DNA from: Zygophlyctis sp. KS116
Taxonomy: Eukaryota; Chytridiomycota
Reading direction: 5' to 3'
Assembly (NCBI GenBank): GCA_054661495.1
Contig: BAAFSQ010000105.1
Location: 1 to 30,382, forward strand
Length of the DNA stretch: 30,382 nucleotides
The notes under the pieces were generated by a model. It had not been told where the DNA came from, made no database searches, and worked only from the letters and a program-made list of their open reading frames with translations. A program made the translations under genes and the position numbers. This document shows, piece after piece, positions 19,901 through 30,382 of this stretch. The number at the start of each line of letters is the position of its first letter. The stretch's first letter is position 1.

Positions 19901-22900
19901 CATCTAAAGAATTCACACTTGAAAAGGCGTTAAACAAAATGAAAAATGATTGGAGTCCATTCGAGTTTGTGCTATTAGCATATAGAGAAACCGGATCGTT
20001 CATTTTGGCCGCTGTAGATGATATTCAACAGATTCTAGATGATCAGATTGTAAAAACGCAATCCATGAGAAGTTCTCCATATATAAAACCATTCGAAATA
20101 GACATCAGGGATTGGGAAAAAACGCTCATAACTACTCAAGATATTATTGATGAATGGCTGAAAGTTCAAGCTACTTGGCTCTACCTAGAGCCAATATTTT
20201 CTAGCGAGGACATAATGAAGCAGATGCCCGAGGAAGGGAAAAAGTTTAGGCTAGTAGATCAACGCTGGAGACAAATGATGATCACTATTAATGAAGATCG
20301 GCATGTCCTTAAGGTGTCAGAGCTTCCAAACATTTTATGTGAGCTGGCTGAAAGCAGTCAGCTGCTTGAAGAAATTCTGAAGGGTCTTAATTCATATTTA
20401 GAGGTTAAACGTCTGTTCTTTCCTAGGTTTTTCTTTTTGTCAAATGACGAAATGCTTGAAATTTTAAGTGAAACAAAAGATCCAACTAGAGTTCAGCCGC
20501 ATTTAAAAAAATGTTTTGAAGGAATAGCTTCTTTGGAGTTTGACTCTAAACTTGATATAGTTAGCATATTCTCCAGCGAAAAGGAAAGGCTTCAATTAAA
20601 AGACAGAATTTCCACTGCTGCAGCTAAAGGCTCTGTTGAGAAATGGCTCTTAGAGGTAAAAATAGCTTGATAACTTACAATAGGTTGAAAATGGAATGGT
20701 TAATAGTGTGCGATCAGTCATTGAAGAGGCATATACTGCATATATGAACACACCTAGAGAAGAATGGGTTTTACACTGGCCTGGCCAAGTAGTTCTATGT
20801 GTTGGCCAAATTTTTTGGACGATGGATGTAGAATCAGCTATTACCAGGGGGAAAAAGGGGATCAAAGATCTTACTTTTAAGCTCAATGAGGATTTAAATC
20901 ATATTATTAAATTGGTCAGGGGTGACCTTTCTAAAATGGCCCGGTTAACTCTTGGCGCTTTGGTTGTAATTGATGTACATGCAAGAGATGTGGTAAGTGC
21001 AATGTCAAATCAAGAAATCAAAGACTCCAATGATTTTACTTGGCTTTCCCAGCTGCGGTACTACTTTGAAGATCAGCAGGTTAACGTTAAAATGATAAAC
21101 GCTCAAAAGCGGTATGGTTATGAATATTTAGGAAACTCCCCTCGCCTGGTTATCACTCCTTTGACCGACAGATGCTACAGAACACTTTTTGGTGCCTTGC
21201 ATTTAAACTTAGGCGGTGCTCCTGAAGGGCCTGCAGGTACCGGAAAAACAGAAACTACCAAGGATTTGGCAAAGGCTATCGCTAAACAGTGCGTCGTTTT
21301 CAATTGTTCTGATGGGTTGGATTTCTTAGCCATGGGTAAGTTCTTCAAAGGAGTCGCATCTGCTGGTGCTTGGGCTTGCTTTGATGAATTTAATAGAATT
21401 GACTTGGAAGTCCTCTCAGTAATCGCACAACAAATTCTGACGATTCAAAGAGCTATTGCCTTGAATGTAAAAGAATTTCAATTTGAGGGGACAAACTTGC
21501 CACTAAATTCGACTTGTGCCATATTTATTACAATGAATCCTGGCTATGCGGGAAGATCTGAACTTCCTGATAATCTTAAAGCATTATTTCGAACAGTAGC
21601 AATGATGGTTCCTGACTATTGCCTTATTGCTGAGATTACTCTATATTCCTTTGGATTTATTGATGCTAGGAATCTTGCAAGGAAAATAGGCGCTACGTAT
21701 AGATTGTGCTCAGAGCAGCTTTCAAGTCAAGATCACTACGATTACGGAATGAGAGCCGTTAAAAGTGTGCTGACTGCTGCTGGAAATTTGAAATTAAAAT
21801 ACGCTGATGAAGATGAGAGCATTTTGATACTTCGATCAATTATCGACGTCAATTTGCCAAAGTTTTTATCACAAGACATTGCACTTTTCAAAGGCATAGC
21901 TAGCGATCTTTTTCCTGGAGTTCAATTGCCGAAACCGGATTATGACATGTTAGAGGCAGCTATCGAAGAAAATTGCAAAAAACTAAATTTGCAAATGGTT
22001 CGACCATTTTTCGAGAAAATCATACAACTATATGAGATGATGCTGGTAAGACATGGATACATGCTGGTTGGCGAGCCATTTTCTGGTAAAACTTGCGCAT
22101 ATCGCGTTTTAGCTGACTCTTTATCAGATTTAGCAACAAAATATCCGAATGATAAATCGGAATGGTTAAAAGTTCAGTATAAAGTAATAAACCCCAAATC
22201 CATCACCATGGGACAACTGTATGGGCAGTTTGATCCGGTATCACATGAATGGACTGATGGGGTTTTGGCAACAACTTTCAGATCTTTCGCAAGCAGCACA
22301 AGTCCGGACAGAAAATGGGTTATTTTTGATGGCCCAGTCGATGCAATCTGGGTTGAGAATATGAACACTGTACTTGATGACAATAAGAAATTGTGCCTTA
22401 TGAGCGGAGAAATCATTCAGCTATCTAATACGATGAGTTTGCAGTTCGAAGTTGCCGATTTGGCAGTTGCATCGGTACGTTCTGTTATATAATTTTTAGC
22501 CAGCAACTGTTTCTCGCTGTGGTATGGTTTATCTGGAGCCAGAGAAATTGGGATGGAGACCTCTAGTCCTGTCTTGGATTGATCAAATTATGTATTTGAA
22601 CGAAGACGGCAAAGACTTTGTAGATGAGCTTTTTGAAGCTTTTACACCGTCCGCTCTTTTATTTCTTAGGAAGGATTGTAAGGAGCTAGCACCAATGAGT
22701 GATATTGGATTAGTCAATTGTTTGATTAAACTTTTAGACTGCAGTCTGCAACTCATCAGACCTAACTTACCCGAAAGTTTCCAATTATCTGAGGAAATTT
22801 CGCAAAAAATTTATGGACTCTTTATTTTCTCATTTATTTGGTCTATCGGCGGTAGTCTTGATTCCCAAAGTCAGTCAAAATTCGATCTGCATATTCGAAA

Positions 22901-25900
22901 ATCCGTTTTAGAATACAAATTACCAATAAGTCCCGCTCTTCCCTCGGAAGGTTTATTATACGATTACCTTTTTGCTATAAATAATGAAGAACCCTCGGTA
23001 TGGACCCCATGGATCAACACTATACAGCTTGCACACATCCCCAAAGATATTGATTTCAACGAAATAGTCATACCTACCAAAGATACAGCTAGATATAATT
23101 ACTTGATGGATCTTTTTATAGCTAACAACAAGCATTTCAGCATTGTTGGGCCTACGGGTACTGGTAAATCTAAGTATATCACTTCAAAGCTTTTAAGTGG
23201 AGTTTCCAAAGAAAAATACATCCCTTTATTCGTCAATTTCTCTGCTAGAACCAGCTCTAGTCAAACACAGGACATTGTTATGGCAAAGCTGGACAAACGC
23301 AGAAAAGGTGTATTCGGACCGCCACTAGGAAAACGTTATTTGATATTCATTGATGATGTAAATCTACCTACGAAGGAAAAATATGGGGCTCAGCCACCAG
23401 TTGAACTATTCAGGCAGCTGCTGGATCATGGCAATTGGTATGACAAGAAGGATACTGCAAAATTAGAAATGATTGATTTGACATTAATTACAGCGATGGG
23501 ACCGCCAGGAGGGGGTAGAAATCAAGTCACTTCACGATTTCAGAGGCATTTTAATCAAGTGACGATCAACTCATTTGATGAGCTTACCATGCTGAGAATA
23601 TTCAATTCAATTTTGGAATGGCATTTTAATAGATTCGACTTTTCAGAAGAAATTAGATGGTCAGTCAACAAACTGGTCACAGCTACTTGTGATGTCTATC
23701 AGTGGGCAGTATCCAATTTGCTGCCCACGCCATCTAAAATGCATTATACATTTAATTTGCGAGATTACTCAAAGGTTATTCAAGGCTTATCTTTAAGCAG
23801 ACCTGGATATTTCAAAACCAGGCCTGATATAATTAGACTATGGGCCCATGAAATATATCGTGTCTACTATGATCGCCTGGTATCTGACGATGATAGATTC
23901 GGTTTATTTAATTTTGTCATGAGCAGTACTTTAAAAACATTTGAATTGGAACCCGATTTAGTATTTCAGCGAATCCGTTCTGGAAAAGGAGAAAATGATT
24001 CTGAAATACTTATGGAAGATGATTTAAGGAGTTTGATGTTTGGCGATTTTCTTGGGAAGCGTACTCCCGGAACCGAATCGCCTTATATTGAGCTAATTGA
24101 TTACAATGACTTGACCGCTGCTATCACTTCTCAGTTAAATGAGCACAATCAAGTGAAAAAAACCAAAATCAATTTGGTTCTTTTTAGATTTGCTATAGAG
24201 CACATTTGTCGAATTTGCCGAATCTTAAAGCTTCCAGGTGGAAATGCACTGCTAGTCGGAGTGGGAGGAAGCGGGAGGCAGAGTTTGGCTAAACTATCCA
24301 GTTTCATAATGCAATTTGAACTATTTCAAATTGAGATATCAAAAGCTTATTCTAAAGTTGAATGGAGGGAGGATATGAAGAGGCTCCTTCGCATAGCTGG
24401 CGTTGATAATCAAAATACGGTGTTCTTATTCCCTGATACTCAAATTAAGGAAGAGTCATTCATAGAAGATGTAAATAATTTACTTAATGCGGGGGATATT
24501 CCGAACATATTTACTGCAGAAGAAAAACAAGCAATTATAGATAAAACTCTACCAGAAGCTCGCGAGCAAGGCAGAGCTGGTGACGGATCTAATACAACTT
24601 TATACAATTACTTCTTGGAAAGAGTAAAGAAGCGCCTTCATATTGTCATTTGCATGAGTCCAATAGGAGAAGCTTTTCGGACTCGGTTGCGTCAATACTC
24701 GGCATTAGTTAACTGTTGCACAATTGATTGGTTCCAAGCTTGGCCTGAAGATGCATTACAAGCAGTAGCCCAGAAGTTCTTGAATGATGTCGAAATTGAC
24801 GAAGCGGTGCGACCAGCGGTAGAAAATATGTGTAAACATTTTCATCAATATACGATTGGGCTATCCGAAAAGTTTAGATCCAAGCTCAATCGATACAATT
24901 ATGTCACTCCAACTAGCTATCTAGAATTATTGAATTCTTTTAAAAGTTCGCTTGCAAAAAGAAAGGGAGAAGTCATCGCAATCAAGAAAAGATATGGGGG
25001 AGGATTAGAAAAACTTCAATTTGCAGCAGAACAAATAGCCCAAATGCAAATCGATTTAACAGAACTACAGCCCCAGTTGAAAAAGACTTCCGAAGAAACA
25101 GAGGAAATGTTAATAAAAATTGCCAAAGACTCAAAGGATGCAGAAGCCACAAAAATGATTGTATCGGCAGATGAATCAGCTGCGACTAAAAAGGCCGAAG
25201 AAGCCTCCGCTATCAAAACTGAATGTGAAAACGACTTAGCACAAGCGATTCCGCTGTTAAATGCTGCTATAGCCGCCTTGGACACACTAAAGAAAAGTGA
25301 CATAGACTTGGTCAAATCAATGAAAAATCCTCCTGATGGTGTTAAGTTGGTTATGGAAGCTGTGTGCGTGATGAAAGATTTAAAGCCAGAAAAGATTCCT
25401 GACCCATCAGGAAGTGGGAAAATGATTTTGGATTACTGGAAAACGTCACAGAAAATGATTGGTGATCCTGGATTTTTAAATAGTCTGAAAACTTTCGATA
25501 AGGATGATATACCTCCTAAAATCATCAAGACTATTCGAAGCACTTACATCCCAAACCCTGAATTTAAACCTGAAAAAGTAAGAAACGCATCATCTGCAGC
25601 TGAAGGCGTATGTACCTGGGTGATCGCTATGGAGGCATATGATCGAGTTGTTAAAGAGGTTGGACCTAAAAAAGCTGCCTTAAAGCTTGCAGAAGACGAT
25701 TTAGCTGTTACCATGAAAGGATTGAATGAGAAAAGGGCAATTTTGAGAGACGTGCTTGACCGATTGCAATTATTAAACGATAATTTGGAAGCTCTAACTC
25801 AGAAAAAAGCCAAACTAGAACGAGATGTAAAAAGCTGCTCTGAGCAATTAGAGAGAGCACAAAAATTACTTGGTGGATTGGGAGGCGAAAAGCAGCGCTG

Positions 25901-28900
25901 GACAGAAAGTTTAGAAATATTTAGTGCGACTTTATTCAATTTGACTGGGGATGTACTTATTGCTGCAGGAGTTATGGCCTATCTAGGACCGTTTACCAAA
26001 ACGTTCCGCCAAGAAGGAATTAATAATTGGGTCGAAAGCCTTAAAAAGGCGAATATTCCTTGCTCAGACTTTTTTTCATTAGCAAAAACATTAGGTGATC
26101 CTATTCGTATTCGGTCGTGGGTGATTGATGGCCTTCCTTCGGATCAATTTTCCTTAGATAATGGAATAATTGTTCAAAACTCTCGTCGTTGGCCATTAAT
26201 GATCGACCCTCAGGGCCAATCTAACAAGTGGGTGAAAAACATGGAAAAGAAGAATAAGCTTCAAATAATTAAATTAACAGATTCTGATTATGTTAGGACT
26301 TTAGAGAACGCAATTACCTTTGGATCCCCAATATTAATCGAAGATGTCAAGGAAGAGTTAGATCCAATTCTTGATTCTGTTTTACAAAAACAAACTTTTA
26401 AGTCTGGTGGATCTCTTTGTATTAGACTCGGTGATGCAGTTATTGAATATTCTGAGAATTTTAGGTTATACCTTACTACTAAGCTAAGAAATCCTCACTA
26501 CTTACCTGAAGTCGCTGTTAAGGTATCACTGTTGAACTTTATGATTACACCTGAGGGTTTAGAGGATCAACTTCTAGGGATAGTAGTGGCTCGGGAGAAA
26601 CCTGAACTGGAAGAAGAAAAGTCTCAATTGATTCTTCAAAGTGCTGACAATAAGAGAAAGTTAAAAGAGATCGAAGATAAGATTTTGGAGATTCTATCTT
26701 CTGCAGAAGGAAATATTTTAGAGAATGAAGTTGCGATAGAAGTTCTATCATCTTCAAAGGTTCTAGCAGTTGAACTGAACGAAAAACAAAAGATTGCAGA
26801 AGAGACCGAAAAGAAAATTGATGAAACCAGAGAATCGTATCGACCGATCGCGACGCATTCCTCGGTTTTATTCTTTTGTATTGCAAATTTAGCTAATATC
26901 GACTCAATGTATCAATATTCTTTGAATTGGTTCATTGATTTATTTTCAGCTGCAATTACACAGTCTGCTAAATCAAAAGATATAAAAAGAAGATTGAAAA
27001 ATCTTGAAACCTTTTTCACATACTCTCTATACACAAATGTTTGCCGGTCGCTTTTTGAAAAAGACAAGCTTATATTCTCATTTTTACTATGCACATCACT
27101 TCTCCGTCTCCATAAAGAATTGAATGAAAGTGAATTTTCTCAGCTTTTGACGGGTGGCGTAAGTTTAGGCGTTCCTCCAATCGGAAATCCAGATCCTCTT
27201 CTTATTTCAGAGAAGGGATGGGTCGAAATTTTTAAAATGTCTGATTTGGCAGCATTTAAAGGCATTATGGAGAATTTTAAAATCGAAGATTGGAAGGACA
27301 TACTAGACAGTCCTAATCCGTACGAGGCAAAGTTCCCCTCATCCTGGGCTCAAATAGACGATTTCCAAAAGCTGCTGATTATACGTGCATTAAGAAGCGA
27401 GAAAATTGTTCCTAGCATTCAAGCGTTCGTTAAGCTTAAGCTCGGACAAAAATTCATTGAACCCCCTACCTTTGACTTGTCAGGGTCTTACGATGACTCT
27501 TCCAACAAGACTCCTCTTATTTTCATTTTATCACCTGGAGTTGATCCTATGTCACAGTAAGATTTATTGTTTTTGAATTATAGGCTTTTGAAATTCGCAG
27601 ATGATAAAAATATCTCATGCAAGTCAATATCATTAGGTCAAGGCCAGGGTCCGATAGCAGCAGCCATGATTAACGATGCACAAAAAAGCGGTGGGTGGAC
27701 TGTGTTGCAGAATTGCCATCTTGCAGTTAGCTGGTTATCGACTTTGGAGAAAATAGTAGACGATATGGGCAGTAGTTCCGCAGCGATTCATAAAGATTTT
27801 CGTTTATGGCTGACGAGCTATCCGAGCCCTAGTTTCCCCGCATCTATTCTTCAGGGCGGAATTAAGATGACTAATGAGCCTCCTAAGGGTCTCAAGGCAA
27901 ATATTCTGAAAAGTTATTTAAGTGATCCAATCTCAGACGAAAAGTTTTTCACGGCTTGCAAAAAACCTAATGAGTGGGAAAAATTGTTATTTGGTTTGTG
28001 TACTTTCCATGCCGTTGTTCAGGTATTCTATATACTATTTACATTTTAGGAAAGAAGAAACTTTGGTCCGCTTGGCTGGAATATTCCGTACGAATTCAAC
28101 GATTCTGACTTAAGTATTTTAAAATTAGCACATTAATCGTTTAGGGATTAGCATTCGTCAGTTACAAATGTTCTTGGATGAATATGAAGAGATTCCGTTT
28201 GCAGCAATGATATATTTAACAGGAGAATGTAATTATGGAGGTAGAGTCACCGATGATCATGATCGCCGTACTTTGATGAATATTTTGACTACATTTTATT
28301 GTTCTGAAATTGTTATCAATGATTCATACAAATTTTCTCCTTCAGGAATCTATTACGCTCCTAACAAAGGGAAATATGAAAACTATATCGAGTTTATAAA
28401 ACAGCTTCCATTAAATCAAAACCCCGAAATGTTTGGGATTCATGACAACGGTGATATAGCTCGACAGTTAGCTGAGACCAAACTTTTATTTGATACTGTT
28501 ATTACGGCCCAGGGTGAATCGAAGACTGGCGGTGAAGGTCAAAAGACTTCTGAAGAGCTGTTAATTGAACTTTCTTCTGATATTTTAAACAGGATACCTG
28601 CCATATTCAAGATCGATGAAGTGGCCGAAAAATATCCTGTTAATTACAATGAAAGTATGAACACGGTTCTCGTCCAAGAAATGATCCGATTTAATAGACT
28701 GATACAAACAATTCTCAGTAGCTTAGTTAATGTTCAAAAGGCCATAATAGGTCTAGTTGTAATGTCTGCTGATTTAGAAGAAGTTTGTAAAAGCTTGTTA
28801 ATTGGAAAAGTACCGGTTTTGTGGGCATCTAAATCTTACCCATCCCTAAAACCGTTAGGATCTTATATCAATGACTTAATAGCTCGTTTGAATTTCTTTC

Positions 28901-29448
28901 AAAAATGGTATCATGAGGGGTGTCCTAAAGTCTATTGGATGTCTGGATTTTTCTTCACTCAGTCCTTCATCACTGGTAAGATATTTATTACTTACAAAAC
29001 AGCTGCCCTCCAAAATTATGCAAGGAAATACACAATTCCGATTGATGAGCTAGGTGTAGATTTTGAGGTCCTTGACGTGGACTCTTCAGATACTGCACCA
29101 GATGATGGTGTTTATGTTCAAGGCCTGAATCTAGAGGGAGCACGATGGGATCGCAAGAAGCATCTTCTTGTCGAATCAAATAACAAAATATTGTATGACC
29201 TCCTTCCGATCATATGGTTCAAGCCAATTCTTCTTTCAAACATATCAGTCGAAATGAAATATGTTTGTCCTGTTTATAAGACAAGTGCAAGACGTGGTGT
29301 GCTCTCGACAACTGGGCATTCAACAAACTTTGTCATTGCACTTCGCCTACCGACAGATAAGCCTCAAAAACAATGGATATTGCGAGGTGTTGCTATTTTG
29401 TAAGTGTTAAATAAGCTAAATTAAAATAGATTACAACTGGACGATTGA
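16950..29448 (+). CDS. Axonemal inner-arm dynein heavy chain, DNAH3/7/12 type
   Basis: Fourteen exons: 16950-17272, 17299-17333, 17363-17671, 17705-17750, 17778-18053, 18079-18733, 18763-18941, 18972-20655, 20684-22474, 22500-27556, 27584-28022, 28050-28113, 28145-29399, 29430-29448. Introns are 25-33 nt. The CDS is 12132 nt = 4043 aa (human DNAH7 is ~4024). The tail is about 1-1320. AAA1 Walker A GPAGTGKT is at ~1351 with CFDEFNRI at ~1400; AAA2 GEPFSGKT at ~1632; AAA3 GPTGTGKS at ~1983 with IFIDDVN; AAA4 GVGGSGRQS at ~2353. Stalk coiled coils (about 2585-2700 and 2820-2895) flank the microtubule-binding domain. [17 protein letters not shown] and the final RGVAILLQLDD are typical of single-headed inner-arm dyneins. 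The motor bends flagella, so the organism is motile. An in-frame TAG at 16932 precedes the first ATG. Confidence 0.96.
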
Positions 29449-29628
29449 TCAGTAAGTATGATTCTCAATAAAAAATTATTATAACTCTGATATAATTCTC
29501 ATCGAATTTTTTATGATAACCTGAATAAGTGTGCAGTAATAGAACCTAATACCCGAAATGTACCGTAACGCGAAATCACGCGCTCACCAAAATGAAACGC
29601 CTAACGCGAACTCCACGCGCTCACCAAA
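29449..29628. promoter_or_regulatory. Intergenic region with a 36-bp direct duplication containing ACGCG motifs
   Basis: The gap between dynein and the secreted-protein gene is AT-rich to ~29560. It is followed by two near-identical units starting at 29567 and 29603. Each has AACGCGAA, 3-4 variable bases, then ACGCGCTCACCAAAATG, so each ends in an ATG. The two ATGs (29592 and 29629) are 37 nt apart and therefore in different frames. Confidence 0.6.
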
Positions 29629-30382
29629 ATGCTTTTGAACTGTCGTTTCATCTCCTTGATAATTGCAAGCCTTTGCTTAAGCTTTATTAATGCTCAATCT
29701 AAAAATACTAGGCAGATCTCCAAAAGTGTAGTGAATACTTTGAATCACAAAACTGCGCCGATTCAATTCAATGCCACTAGTAAAACCCAAACTGTGGTTC
29801 AGAAAAAATTGTATTCTACATCTTTTCTGAATAGATCTATTGCAGATACTAATACGCAAAAGAAAATTCAGCGCAAATTGAAGCCCACAACTGCGCCGAT
29901 TCAATCCGCGGTTCAGAAAAAGGTGTATTCTACATATATCCCAAATCAATATCAAGTTAAAAACATTATGAGCTCCTTTGTATCGAATTCTTTGCATTCC
30001 TCAATGGTGCCCACTCGATCATTAGCTGATCATGAAAGCGACTATGTCCTCAAAACTAATAGGATTTCTAAGACTAATCTAGCTCATTTTGAATCTCATG
30101 AGCATATTACCATTCATACTTGGTATTCTACATCTATTTTCACACAAACTGCTGATAATAAGAGAAGTGAATACTTTGTTCAGATAACAGTGTTACCCGA
30201 AGATGTTATTAGCGATGAAAGTAATTATTTAACCCAAGATACTTTGGAACCAACTGGTTTTCCAACTGAAGCACCTGGCGATCAGGAAATACAGGATGAT
30301 AATTCGAATGTTTTGGACCCAACTGAAGCACCTGCTGAACAGGAAATCCAAGATGATGATTCTTATACTTTGGAACCAACTG
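29629..30382 (+). CDS. Secreted, repeat-containing surface-type protein, 3' end outside window
   Basis: The frame opens at ATG 29629 and stays open to the right edge, so at least 251 aa are seen. It starts with a strong signal peptide (MLLNCRFISLIIASLCLS, then FINA before QSKN). Next come two copies of a Thr/Lys/Gln-rich block (TAPIQ...VVQKKLYST and TAPIQSAVQKKVYST), with a third YST echo at WYSTS. After about residue 200 an acidic Pro/Thr repeat begins (LEPTGFPTEAPGDQEIQDDN, LDPTEAPAEQEIQDDDSYT, LEPT...). No known domain is recognised. The composition suggests a secreted or wall-attached protein, O-glycosylated on Thr/Ser. The earlier ATG at 29592 gives only a 32-codon frame. Confidence 0.75.
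   Translation, partial: MLLNCRFISLIIASLCLSFINAQSKNTRQISKSVVNTLNHKTAPIQFNATSKTQTVVQKKLYSTSFLNRSIADTNTQKKIQRKLKPTTAPIQSAVQKKVYSTYIPNQYQVKNIMSSFVSNSLHSSMVPTRSLADHESDYVLKTNRISKTNLAHFESHEHITIHTWYSTSIFTQTADNKRSEYFVQITVLPEDVISDESNYLTQDTLEPTGFPTEAPGDQEIQDDNSNVLDPTEAPAEQEIQDDDSYTLEPT
30244..30382 (+). repeat. Tandem L(E/D)PT-TEAP-QEIQDD coding repeats
   Basis: Units start at 30244, 30313 and 30370 (69 and 57 nt long). The 12-nt difference is the GFPT insertion in unit one. The array is cut by the window edge. Confidence 0.8.

Noticed and set aside
25016-25315. Minus-strand ORF rich in Ala/Ser in the dynein stalk
   Set aside because: It is the antisense of the stalk coiled coil, whose composition leaves reverse frames open.
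16950-29448. Cytoplasmic dynein heavy chain
   Set aside because: Length (~4043 aa) and the C-terminal [13 protein letters not shown]...RGVAILLQLDD segment match DNAH3/7/12 axonemal chains rather than DYNC1H1 or DYNC2H1.
29677-29997. Minus-strand ORF of 106 aa
   Set aside because: It lies wholly within the signal-peptide gene on the plus strand. Its Cys/Arg-rich translation looks like a shadow of the repeats.
1-30382. Ciliate-type stop reassignment as the cause of broken frames
   Set aside because: TAA, TAG and TGA all terminate genes, including at the conserved dynein C-terminus (TGA), and each internal stop lies in a GT-AG intron whose removal restores the protein.
1-30382. CRISPR arrays, insertion sequences, rRNA, transposon terminal repeats
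   Set aside because: None was seen; the repeats present are coding tandem repeats or short promoter-type elements.

Overview
The window is compact, AT-rich nuclear DNA from a flagellated unicellular eukaryote. It encodes a complete axonemal inner-arm dynein heavy chain, a DOCK-type GEF, a GRIP golgin, REI1, a type II DnaJ and a tRNA-Ile(AAU). The genetic code is standard: TAA, TAG and TGA all close genes, three of them (DOCK-independent) at ends fixed by conserved C-termini. The gene set and tiny introns suggest an early-diverging opisthokont (zoosporic fungus, Rozella/Cryptomycota or aphelid-like), but that placement is inference.

The reading frames are broken by many very small introns. 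I resolved 33 spliceosomal introns of 24-33 nt (mean about 28). 31 start with GTA and 2 with GTG; 29 end in TAG, 2 in CAG and 2 in AAG. Every reconstructed complete CDS is an exact multiple of three and matches its family without a gap: dynein 4043 aa, DOCK 1883 aa, orphan coiled coil 822 aa, carboxypeptidase 402 aa, DnaJ 350 aa, REI1 320 aa, ankyrin protein 147 aa.

Layout: 1-3667 (+) two tandem, related golgin-like coiled-coil reading frames, the second ending in a GRIP domain; 3664-4131 (-) ankyrin protein; 4132-4366 divergent promoter; 4367-10158 (+) DOCK-A/B-like Rac GEF; 10155-12869 (-) ten-exon orphan coiled-coil protein; 12870-13417 gap with a small ORF and the tRNA (-); 13418-14653 (-) secreted M14 carboxypeptidase with B-type specificity; 14654-14796 divergent promoter with a uORF; 14797-15787 (+) REI1/ZNF622; 15845-16922 (+) DnaJ; 16950-29448 (+) dynein heavy chain; 29629 to the right edge (+) start of a secreted repeat protein.

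The genes do not form one pathway, but compaction is extreme. Both convergent gene pairs overlap by their stop codons in an identical CTAA arrangement, and DnaJ and dynein are 27 bp apart. The most interesting signals are the ultra-short introns (all 14 with length divisible by three carry an in-frame stop), the two shared-stop overlaps, a bipartite element shared upstream of two ATGs, and intron presence/absence between two duplicated golgin blocks.
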